Made by a program: the position numbers and the translations under genes
Notes under the pieces: model-generated
The model's database searches: none
Seen by the model: the letters and a program-made list of their open reading frames with translations, nothing else
Told to the model about the DNA's origin: nothing
NCBI GenBank assembly: GCA_003508565.1
Contig: DNUI01000156.1
Span: 1 to 6,382 of the forward strand
DNA from: Syntrophaceae bacterium
Lineage (GTDB): Bacteria > Desulfobacterota > Syntrophia > Syntrophales > UBA2185
DNA: 6,382 nucleotides
Direction: 5' to 3'
Part shown: positions 1-6,063 of the stretch, piece by piece
How the letters are laid out: every line of letters begins with the position of its first letter
Position numbering within the stretch: position 1 is the first letter of the stretch

Positions 1-7
1 TAATTAA

Positions 8-2140
8 TCAGTTAATATGTTTACTAATTTTTTTCTGTTCACGGATAAATTTATATCGAGATATGCTCAGTTGTTTCGCCGCCACAGTCTTATTGCCGCC
101 ACTCATTTCAAGAGCGTTTTCGAGTATTTTCTCTTTGATATCGTTCATGATTTTTTCCGTTACGGATGTGAAATTTATTTCACCGGAAAATAATGGAGGG
201 AGAAATTTCTCAATTTCAACGTTAAGATACTTCTGCGTGGGAATCACTTTTATTTCCGCGGGAAGATCATCAGGTGTAATCGTTGTGCCGATTCGCTGTA
301 ATATCATTACCCGTTCAATAATATTTTTTAACTCACGAACATTGCCTGGCCAAGAATAGTTTTTCAGAATATTTTCGGCTTCTTTACTGAAACCTCTCAC
401 TTTTTTACCGAATTTCTTATTAAACTCTTCTATGTAATGTCGTGATAGGAGAAGGATGTCGTCAGATCTATCCCGAAGTGGCGGTATAACAATAGGAACA
501 ACCCTTATCCTGTAAAAAAGATCCTCCCGAAAGGAACCTTCACTTACCATTTTAGCAAGATCCATATTTGTAGAGAAAACGAATCTCACATCTATAGGTA
601 TATTTTCTGTACCTCCTAGTCGTCTGACATAACCATTTTCCAGCATTCTGAGGAATTTTACTTGCAACTGGATACTCATATCACCCACTTCATCTAACAG
701 TAATGTTCCACCATTAGCATATTCCAGAAGACCTATTTTTCTTTTTCTTGCGTCCGTAAATGCTCCTGCTTCATAGCCGAAAAGTTCACTTTCTAAAAGC
801 GTTCCGGGAATAGCGGCACAATTTACATCGACAAAAGGTTTTGAATGCCTGTTGCTCTGTCTATGAATTGCGCGCGCAATCAATTCTTTGCCGGTACCAC
901 TTTCACCCTGAATTAATATATTTGTATTATGTGAGGCTACTTCTTCTACCACATGGAATATGCCAATCATCTTTTTCGACTTGCCGATAATATTATGAAA
1001 TCCTAATAAAATATCTTCCCTCTCCTTGAGTTTTTCAACTTCCGTTTTGAGAGATTCCGCTTCGAGGGATAGCATAGAATGCATAATCGCATTATCATAT
1101 GATGTAACCGCGTTTTTAACCAATATATCGAGAATATTTATTTGATCCTGTGAGTAGCCGTCTGATATCTTGGCGAGATATAATGCACCTTTAAACTTGT
1201 TTTTTATATGAAGGGGGAAGGCTATCTCTGAGGAACATCCTTCATAAATGGGATAGATGGCAGAGCTGTCATCCGAATTACGACACACCACAATACTGCC
1301 TGTATCCATTGTTCGTTTAATGATACTTTGTCCTATTTTTTTATCATACGCTTTTCTATCTTCGATGAACACCTTTCCACCATCGGTAACGAGACAGCGA
1401 TCCTTTTCTATGTCAAGAAAATACACAAGTACCTTGTCGGCGTCTGCAATCCTCAGCGCGCTATTACTCAGAACATAGAGAATGTGATTATCAAGGACGC
1501 GGCTTATGTTTATCTCAGAAACAGCCTCCTGAAGAATCATGAGCTGACGTATCTTTTCCGCATTCGTCTCAAAAAGTCTCGTATTGTGGATAACGATACT
1601 CATCTGACTCGCAAATGTCAGGAAAAGGTTAATCTCTTCGGTGAAATATTTTATTTCCTCTTTGCACCACGCAGCAATTGTACCAATCACTTCATCACCG
1701 ATTTTCAGGGGCGCGCACATAATAGATCCCCTAGTATAGACTTTTGTGAGCATACGATCGGTTTCGGTGATCCTGGGATCAGTATTCATATTTTCAACGG
1801 CTATAGGTAGACCTGATTTAGCCACTTTTGTAGACAGACAATCATGTTCTTTAATATTAAGCGCAACGGAAAAGGCTGTTTTTGTCTCTTCCGGATTATA
1901 ATTTTTCACTACTTTAGTTTCCAGATATTGTTTCGTTTCATCAACCAGACGAATGATCCCCATGTCGAAACCCATTGTATCGACGACTTCGTCTAATATT
2001 TTAGCCATGAGTTCATCCACATTGGACGGTGCTGTGAGGAAGGTACTTATACGAAATATACTTTTCAGTAGTTTATCTTTATCAAGCAAAGGAGCTGCTG
2101 ATACTTTTAAGTAATCATTCTCATTATCTATTGGTACCAT
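8..2140 (-). CDS. Sigma54-dependent transcriptional activator with tandem GAF sensor domains, AAA+ core and Fis-type HTH
   Basis: This is a bacterial enhancer-binding protein that would remodel the RNA polymerase-sigma54 closed complex by ATP hydrolysis. Residues about 25-190 and 200-355 look like two GAF domains, ligand or redox sensors in this family. A charged, probably coiled-coil linker (about 355-380) leads to the AAA+ domain (about 383-620). That domain shows Walker A GESGTGKE (412-419), Walker B LLLDEVGD (480-487), FREDLFYRI with the arginine-finger region (537-545) and the sensor II segment SWPGNVREL (596-604). The sigma54-contacting loop reads GAFTDA (459-464) instead of GAFTGA. The C-terminus (about 676-703) aligns with a Fis-type HTH (GGNKTVAAKQLSISR) but has an unusual recognition helix. 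The length is normal for GAF-GAF activators such as the FhlA/NifA group. Start: AGAAGGA lies 9 bases before the ATG. There is no receiver domain and no adjacent kinase, so control is probably by a ligand at the GAF domains. The target genes are not visible here. Confidence 0.96.
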   Translation of the reverse strand: MVPIDNENDYLKVSAAPLLDKDKLLKSIFRISTFLTAPSNVDELMAKILDEVVDTMGFDMGIIRLVDETKQYLETKVVKNYNPEETKTAFSVALNIKEHDCLSTKVAKSGLPIAVENMNTDPRITETDRMLTKVYTRGSIMCAPLKIGDEVIGTIAAWCKEEIKYFTEEINLFLTFASQMSIVIHNTRLFETNAEKIRQLMILQEAVSEINISRVLDNHILYVLSNSALRIADADKVLVYFLDIEKDRCLVTDGGKVFIEDRKAYDKKIGQSIIKRTMDTGSIVVCRNSDDSSAIYPIYEGCSSEIAFPLHIKNKFKGALYLAKISDGYSQDQINILDILVKNAVTSYDNAIMHSMLSLEAESLKTEVEKLKEREDILLGFHNIIGKSKKMIGIFHVVEEVASHNTNILIQGESGTGKELIARAIHRQSNRHSKPFVDVNCAAIPGTLLESELFGYEAGAFTDARKRKIGLLEYANGGTLLLDEVGDMSIQLQVKFLRMLENGYVRRLGGTENIPIDVRFVFSTNMDLAKMVSEGSFREDLFYRIRVVPIVIPPLRDRSDDILLLSRHYIEEFNKKFGKKVRGFSKEAENILKNYSWPGNVRELKNIIERVMILQRIGTTITPDDLPAEIKVIPTQKYLNVEIEKFLPPLFSGEINFTSVTEKIMNDIKEKILENALEMSGGNKTVAAKQLSISRYKFIREQKKISKHIN

Positions 2141-2368
2141 TGAATCTAATCCTTCTCTAAATTAAACTTCATGCAATATAATGCTGTGAGTTGTCGTACG
2201 CTGGATGGTGTCTTCATCACAGTTGTAAGAAGGATTCGAGGGTTCAAGTGTTCCGGCCATTCACTTGCATCCTTGGCATCTTGAATCCTATAGATGTTTG
2301 CAACGTATTGAGGTTATGCATGCTGTGTATATTGAACGGGTTACAATGTGATCTGCTGCATACACACA
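2141..2368. other. Intergenic region between EF-G and the sigma54 activator
   Basis: These 228 bases hold no ORF that I would defend. They contain the nested inverted repeat at 2231-2289 and, near the activator start, the Shine-Dalgarno AGAAGGA (plus-strand 2150-2156). A TATATT on the minus strand around 2176-2181 could be a -10 box, but no reasonable -35 lies 16-18 bases upstream, so I do not call a promoter. I also find no hairpin followed by a convincing U-run, so the EF-G transcript end is unresolved. The gap is long compared with the other gene junctions here. The activator is therefore probably transcribed separately, though this is an inference. Confidence 0.6.
2231..2289. repeat. Nested inverted repeat (stem-loop) 3' of EF-G
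   Basis: Outer arms of 10 bases, AGGATTCGAG (2231-2240) and CTTGAATCCT (2280-2289), are complementary except at one position. That position is a G·U wobble in plus-strand RNA and an A·C mismatch in minus-strand RNA. Inside them is a perfect 6-base pair of arms, CAAGTG (2245-2250) and CACTTG (2262-2267), around an 11-base loop. GGTTCAAG (2241-2248) is a near copy of the outer arm and could pair alternatively. There is no T-run after the structure in the direction of the genes, so it is not a standard intrinsic terminator. It could be a REP-like palindrome, an mRNA 3'-end stabiliser or an operator. Confidence 0.55.
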
Positions 2369-4402
2369 TCAACTCTTATCATACGCATGAAACTGCATGG
2401 AAAATATGGCTCTACCCTGAGTTGCAGAACGAAGGTCGGTTGAATATCCAAACATTTCCTTCAGAGGAACCCTGGCCTTTATTTCGCTTATTGTTCCCTT
2501 CGTTGTGATGGCTTGAATTTCTCCCCGTCGTGCATTTATATCTCCAATAACTTCACCCATAAATTCACCCGGCGTGATAATATCTACCATCATGATCGGT
2601 TCAAGCAATACAGGATCAGCCTGCACACATCCATTTTTTACCGCGGATGATGCAGCTATTTTATACCCAAGTGTTGTAGATTCCCCGTCCCTAAACGATC
2701 CTCCTGTTATTGTCACCTTTAGATCCACAATGGGGTAGCCGCTTATAACCCCGCTCAGAGATGCTTCTTCAACGCCCTCTTCTATAGCGGTATGGTATTC
2801 TGCCGGAATTACTGTTTCATCAATTTTTTTCACAAGCTCATTGCCCTCGCCCCTGCTCTTAGGTTCAAGCAATAATCTCACATGGCCGTAATGTTTTCTT
2901 TCGCCGAGTTCCTTGTCAAAAAGTCCTTCAATCTCTATTCTTTTTTGAATAGTTTCCCGATATACAACCCTGGGTTTACCTACATTGACGCGCGCATTAA
3001 ACTCTCGCTGTAATCTGTCAATAAGAATTTCCAGATGAAGTTCCCCCATACCTGAAACAACAGTTTGGGAAGTCTCATCATTGTACTTTACTTTGATTGT
3101 AGGATCCTCTTCCATAAGTTTTGCCAATGCCCCTGTCAGTTTTTCCTGATCTGCCGGAGTTTTGGCCTCGATAGCCTGACTTATCACCGGTTCATAGAAC
3201 TCTATTGGTTCAAGAAGAATCGGACGAGATTCATCACATATTGTATTTCCCGTGGTTGTATCTTTGAGGCCCATAATGGCAACAATCCCGCCTGCCCCGC
3301 ACCGCTCAATCCTCTCCCGTTTATTCGCATGCATTTTTAACAGACGGGCGATTTTCTCTTTCTTCCCGATGCTGGCATTATATACATCATCGCCTGCCTT
3401 GATCTGTCCCGAATACACTCTCAGATACGTCAACTTCCTTCCTTCATCTTGCATAATTTTGAATGCGAGGGCGGATAGGGGTTCATCGTCGCTGCTAAGT
3501 CGTACCTCTTCTTGTCTGGTTAAGGGATTGATACCGTTAACAGGGGGGATGTCTTCCGGTGATGGTAAAAAATGGACAATCGCATCGAGTAATATTTGAA
3601 TACCCTTGTTTCTCAAAGCAGTACCGCACATAACCGGCACGGCTTTCAGAGAGATTGTTGCGTGCCTTATCGCCTGGATTATTTCTTTCTCCTGAATCTC
3701 GGTCCCCTCCAGATACTTCTCTGCAATATAATCATCCATCTCGGCAAGCGATTCTATAAGCGTCTCCCGGTACTCCCTGACCTCTTGAAAGATATCTTCC
3801 GGAATATCCGTAACTGTGAAAGATACGCCAAGTTTATTTTCATCCCAGGTTACTGCTTTCTGTTTGATTAAGTCTATTATTCCTTTAAAATGTTCCTCCT
3901 GTCCAAAAGGTATTTGTATAGGTAAAGGTCTTGAATTAAACCTCTCACTCATTGTTTTTATGGTTCCAAAATAATCGGCACCTATCCTGTCCATCTTGTT
4001 GATGAAAGCAATCTTGGGAACCCCATATTTATCTGCCTGATGCCAGACCGTTTCCGATTGGGGTTCTACACCGCCGACGGCACAAAACACCACCAAGGCC
4101 CCATCAAGAACTCTGAGCGAGCGCTCAACTTCCATGGTAAAATCAACATGGCCGGGTGTGTCAATAATCTGGATCTCATGATTAGCCCACGTACAGGCTG
4201 TCACGGCAGAAGTTATTGTAATCCCTCTCTCCTGTTCCTGAGGCATCCAATCCATCGCGGCTTCACCATTATGAACTTCACCCATCTTATACAATCTCCC
4301 CGCATAAAACAGGATCCTCTCCGTCACAGTAGTTTTACCGGCATCAATATGGGCAATGATCCCTATATTTCTTGTTCTGGAAAGTTTTTTACTTGAAGCC
4401 AT
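2369..4402 (-). CDS. fusA: Translation elongation factor G, divergent paralogue type
   Basis: This is a translational GTPase of the EF-G family, which acts on the ribosome in translocation and, in some paralogues, in ribosome recycling. All G motifs are present: G1 AHIDAGKT (17-24), G2 RGITITSA (59-66), G3 DTPGH with catalytic His85, G4 NKMD (135-138) and G5 CGTAL (259-263). Domains II to V follow in normal order (about 304-677). The protein is 677 residues, shorter than the usual 690-705, and ends soon after the QFHAYD segment without the usual C-terminal tail. Domain IV departs from the housekeeping form: KELGERKHYGHV replaces the usual KQSGGRGQYGHV, and the tip loop reads GSFRDGEST where E. 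coli has GSYHDVDSS around His583. It is not in an rpsG-fusA-tuf cluster. I infer a second EF-G (FusA2-like). The ATG lies 42 bases after the GerMN stop with no clear Shine-Dalgarno sequence, so it is probably co-transcribed with that gene. The symbol names the family only. Confidence 0.95.
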   Translation of the reverse strand: MASSKKLSRTRNIGIIAHIDAGKTTVTERILFYAGRLYKMGEVHNGEAAMDWMPQEQERGITITSAVTACTWANHEIQIIDTPGHVDFTMEVERSLRVLDGALVVFCAVGGVEPQSETVWHQADKYGVPKIAFINKMDRIGADYFGTIKTMSERFNSRPLPIQIPFGQEEHFKGIIDLIKQKAVTWDENKLGVSFTVTDIPEDIFQEVREYRETLIESLAEMDDYIAEKYLEGTEIQEKEIIQAIRHATISLKAVPVMCGTALRNKGIQILLDAIVHFLPSPEDIPPVNGINPLTRQEEVRLSSDDEPLSALAFKIMQDEGRKLTYLRVYSGQIKAGDDVYNASIGKKEKIARLLKMHANKRERIERCGAGGIVAIMGLKDTTTGNTICDESRPILLEPIEFYEPVISQAIEAKTPADQEKLTGALAKLMEEDPTIKVKYNDETSQTVVSGMGELHLEILIDRLQREFNARVNVGKPRVVYRETIQKRIEIEGLFDKELGERKHYGHVRLLLEPKSRGEGNELVKKIDETVIPAEYHTAIEEGVEEASLSGVISGYPIVDLKVTITGGSFRDGESTTLGYKIAASSAVKNGCVQADPVLLEPIMMVDIITPGEFMGEVIGDINARRGEIQAITTKGTISEIKARVPLKEMFGYSTDLRSATQGRAIFSMQFHAYDKS

Positions 4403-4444
4403 AACTTTATATTCAGCGAGATAAACGTCTTGATATCTAACTTA

Positions 4445-5062
4445 TCATCCCTCTCTTGAACCAGGTGCCAACATTTCTTTTTTCATACTAAACGGATGCC
4501 TCGTATCAATATGACCTTTAATGGATTCCACTTCCTTTCCATCCACCAGTAATTTGACTTTTTTTATACCGTTGATATTTCGTATGAGCGTATTTGTCAG
4601 CGAATATATCGTTGTCATTTCGCTGGCACTGCTACCCGGATGAAATTGCGTTAGATTATTATCGAAACTGACATACGCTGTTTTCTTGTCATCTATTTTG
4701 ATACTTTCCAGGGAAACCTTTTCCGGAAAAGTATTCACCAGTTTCGTCTTGGAACCATCGAGTAATGCTTTTACAATTTCCCTCGCCTGACCTTCCACAC
4801 TTTCTTCTTTGGGGACATACCTCTTTTCCGCCACTAAAAACCGTTCATTCATATCGGAAAAATAGAGAACCACCTCCTGCTTTTCTCTTTTCGCGACGCT
4901 GCCTTTAGTTGGCGGGAATACATACTCGAAGAGAACGACAAAGAAAATGATCAAGAACGCGACAATGGAAACAACTATCAAAAAAAGAACAGATTTCCTC
5001 ATGCGTTTTTTCTTCTTCTTTACCTTTATCTCATCGGTTCTTATCTTTCTCTTTGTAGCCAT
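4445..5062 (-). CDS. Membrane-anchored GerMN-domain protein
   Basis: This is a single-pass protein of 205 residues. A lysine/arginine-rich cytoplasmic N-terminus (residues 2-23) is followed by one strongly hydrophobic segment (about 24-47). A short linker then leads to a GerMN domain at about 63-186, ending in the typical GHIDTRHPF-like segment (183-191). GerMN domains are named after the Bacillus spore germination and sporulation protein GerM. In Gram-negative bacteria they are widespread as envelope proteins of unclear function, often near cell-wall amidase or rph/rdgB genes, but none of those is seen here. The positive-inside rule places the domain outside the cytoplasm. Start: AAGGAG (plus-strand 5074-5079) lies 11 bases before the ATG, a slightly long spacing. 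The gene is preceded by a promoter and a long structured leader, and it is followed 42 bases later by EF-G. Its molecular role is unknown, and no catalytic residues are recognisable. Confidence 0.85.
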   Translation of the reverse strand: MATKRKIRTDEIKVKKKKKRMRKSVLFLIVVSIVAFLIIFFVVLFEYVFPPTKGSVAKREKQEVVLYFSDMNERFLVAEKRYVPKEESVEGQAREIVKALLDGSKTKLVNTFPEKVSLESIKIDDKKTAYVSFDNNLTQFHPGSSASEMTTIYSLTNTLIRNINGIKKVKLLVDGKEVESIKGHIDTRHPFSMKKEMLAPGSREG

Positions 5063-5077
5063 TGACCGTTTTTCTCC

Positions 5078-5155
5078 TTAATTGATATCCGGGCGACAAG
5101 GCCCCTCCTCTCTGACTCCCTGAACAGAAATGTAATTGTAGCGATTGCGGGTCAT
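5078..5155 (-). CDS. Possible 25-codon leader ORF upstream of the GerMN gene
   Basis: An ATG at 5155 opens a 25-codon frame that begins MTRNRYNYISV and ends in a TAA at 5078-5080. The stop overlaps the AAGGAG Shine-Dalgarno of the GerMN gene (sequence TAAGGAG). The ATG is preceded by AAAGGTGAG, whose AGGTGA matches the anti-Shine-Dalgarno and lies 10 bases upstream. The same frame can be extended to an ATG at 5206 (42 codons), but that start has no Shine-Dalgarno. I recognise no family, and a frame this short may arise by chance. The stop/Shine-Dalgarno overlap and the position in a structured leader are the reasons to list it. If translated, it could couple ribosome passage to GerMN translation. 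Confidence 0.25.
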   Translation of the reverse strand: MTRNRYNYISVQGVREEGPCRPDIN

Positions 5156-5160
5156 GCTGT

Positions 5161-5289
5161 AATACTCACCTTTGTCCCATAAGCTTCCCCAAAAGATCCA
5201 TTGCATAGGGACGTATATGGAAATATCACTTCTTTTACGGCTTTATGAAAACAGACTCGCAATGCATCTCTTACCAAACAAGGCGTATT
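5161..5289 (-). promoter_or_regulatory. Predicted long imperfect hairpin in the GerMN leader RNA
   Basis: On minus-strand RNA, 15 bases at 5259-5273 pair with 5190-5204, with one G·G mismatch and two G·U wobbles. Both wobbles exist only in minus-strand RNA, which fits transcription in that direction. Outside this stem, CCUUGU (5278-5283) pairs with ACAAAGG (5169-5175) with one bulged A, and AAUAC (5285-5289) pairs with GUAUU (5161-5165). Inside it, GAAGU (5228-5232) pairs with AUUUC (5220-5224) around a 3-base loop, flanked by CGUA/UACG (5236-5239 with 5212-5215). The folded element is about 130 nt and starts about 20 bases after the likely transcription start. The 3' strand contains the AGGUGA in front of the leader ORF. 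It could be a cis-regulatory leader or a stand-alone small RNA; an elongated 6S-like RNA is a weaker possibility. No known family was recognised. Confidence 0.5.
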
Positions 5290-5315
5290 CTTCCAGTGTT
5301 CATAAAAACGGCGAT

Positions 5316-5344
5316 AATGTAGGGTATTTTTATAGCAGTGTCAA
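5316..5344 (-). promoter_or_regulatory. Sigma70-type promoter for the GerMN/EF-G unit
   Basis: On the minus strand, a perfect -35 box TTGACA (5339-5344) is followed, after the ideal 17-base spacer, by TACATT (5316-5321), a 4/6 match to TATAAT. The predicted start is a G at about 5309-5312, which gives a leader of roughly 245-250 nt before the GerMN ATG. The spacer is AT-rich (TATAAAAAT). This is the best promoter match that I find in the window, and it lies in the only gap of more than 400 bases. Confidence 0.7.
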
Positions 5345-5392
5345 GTACGATGAGGTCATCAAAAAGCAATAGTTCGGTCAAATATGATGAGG
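5340..5392. repeat. Tandem 16-base near-repeat overlapping the -35 box
   Basis: GTCAAGTACGATGAGG (5340-5355) recurs as GTCAAATATGATGAGG (5377-5392), with two transitions and a 37-base period. On the minus strand each copy reads CCTCATC, four variable-ish bases, then TTGAC. The copy nearer the gene supplies most of the -35 box. A 12-base palindrome, GATGAGGTCATC (5349-5360), starts inside the first copy. This arrangement suits a regulator binding site, but a chance or decayed promoter duplication is possible. Confidence 0.45.
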
Positions 5393-5477
5393 GGTCGCAC
5401 ACAAGGAGGGATACTGTAATAGTACAACACCAGCAGCAAAGAGACCTTCATACAATGGATCAGGCTCTCGCCAGTTG

Positions 5478-6062
5478 CTATGCGTTATTATCGCTGCCGC
5501 CATTAATCCACCAGTCGCTTTTACCTTTGAACCACCATTGTGACGAATCTGTGTTAATAATGCTGACCGCCAGTTTTTTCGCTGTTTCGGTACAGAGTCG
5601 TTTGCTGGCAAATTCAATCCAGTCTTTCGTATATTTATTCCCCAGATCCCCGTATTCTTTTAACTGAAGAATAAGAGACAGCTGGTCGGCGTCATGGGCA
5701 ATAAGAGCCTCTTTTGTTTTTTTTTCATTAAATTCATGAATGGCAGCTTTAATTTCATCGCCAAAGAAAAGGGTCTCCGTCAGCTCTCTTATCGCTTTCT
5801 CTTCATTTACGGTAACATATTTCTTATACATATAGTTCATATCCCCGGTCCTGGCTTCGGGGAGATCATGGACTAGACATATTTTCAGTACTTTTAGTTC
5901 ATCAACTTCAGTTTCAAGCTTGCTTAACGTAAATCCTATGAATATCGTTCTCAACACATGTTCTGCCACTGATTCGCAACCGGAACCTAAAAAGCGAAAA
6001 CCCGTTCTCGGGGTTTTCTTCAACATACCAACCTCAAATAAAAAATTAGCTATATCTCTCAT
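5478..6062 (-). CDS. HD-domain phosphohydrolase, YfbR/HDDC2 (5'-deoxynucleotidase-like) class
   Basis: This 194-residue protein belongs to the metal-dependent HD phosphohydrolases. Relatives such as E. coli YfbR dephosphorylate deoxynucleoside 5'-monophosphates in the cytoplasm. The metal and catalytic signature is intact: SVAEHVLR with His35, LVHDLPEARTGD with His65, Asp66, Glu69 and Asp74, and HDADQL with Asp126 as the probable last metal ligand. Length and motif spacing fit the family. After a conserved-looking WWF (176-178) there is a short polar tail ending GGSDNNA. The ATG lies one base after the TAA of the preceding small gene. AAGGGA sits 4 bases before the ATG, so translation is probably coupled. 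The exact substrate cannot be read from the sequence; nucleotide salvage or pool cleaning is the family-based inference. Confidence 0.88.
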   Translation of the reverse strand: MRDIANFLFEVGMLKKTPRTGFRFLGSGCESVAEHVLRTIFIGFTLSKLETEVDELKVLKICLVHDLPEARTGDMNYMYKKYVTVNEEKAIRELTETLFFGDEIKAAIHEFNEKKTKEALIAHDADQLSLILQLKEYGDLGNKYTKDWIEFASKRLCTETAKKLAVSIINTDSSQWWFKGKSDWWINGGSDNNA

Positions 6063-6063
6063 T

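Larger units (their letters stand above)
5063..5477 (-). other. Long intergenic region with promoter and 5' leader of the GerMN/EF-G unit
   Basis: These 415 bases separate the HD phosphohydrolase stop from the GerMN start. From upstream to downstream on the minus strand they hold about 85 bases with no recognisable terminator, then a tandem near-repeat, a strong promoter, and a leader of about 245 nt with extensive self-complementarity. A short ORF runs into the GerMN Shine-Dalgarno sequence. A small hairpin with arms GGGC (5091-5094) and GCCC (5101-5104) sits just before that Shine-Dalgarno. I see no recognisable riboswitch class and no tRNA or tmRNA. Confidence 0.65.

Noticed and set aside
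1328..1810. 160-codon plus-strand ORF inside the sigma54 activator
   Set aside because: It is antisense to a clearly functional GAF/AAA+ coding frame and has no recognisable domain, so it is a shadow frame.
2231..2289. Possible tRNA remnant, because GGGTTCAAGTG resembles a T-arm
   Set aside because: The 5-bp T-stem, anticodon arm and acceptor stem cannot be built around it; the complementarity fits a nested inverted repeat instead.
4448..4469. TGGCAC followed by TTC on the minus strand, resembling a sigma54 -24/-12 promoter
   Set aside because: The GG-N10-GC spacing and the GC of the -12 element are missing, and the site lies inside the end of the GerMN coding frame.
5161..5312. 6S RNA (ssrS) in the leader
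   Set aside because: The elongated hairpin is suggestive, but the internal loop is lopsided (4 versus 14 bases) and I could not find the conserved 6S sequence blocks, so it is kept only as a weak alternative.
5172..5372. Plus-strand ORF of 66 codons in the long intergenic region, with a second plus-strand frame continuing across 5338-5667
   Set aside because: It runs antisense through the predicted leader hairpin and the promoter, has no good ribosome-binding site, and resembles no family; the second frame is mostly antisense to the HD gene. The repeated SSVKYDE is better explained by the DNA repeat at the promoter.
5378..5617. Minus-strand 79-codon frame overlapping the 3' end of the HD phosphohydrolase
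   Set aside because: Most of it is an alternative frame of the intact HD gene. No start signal or family was seen, and the HD frame itself ends normally, so a frameshifted extension is not needed.
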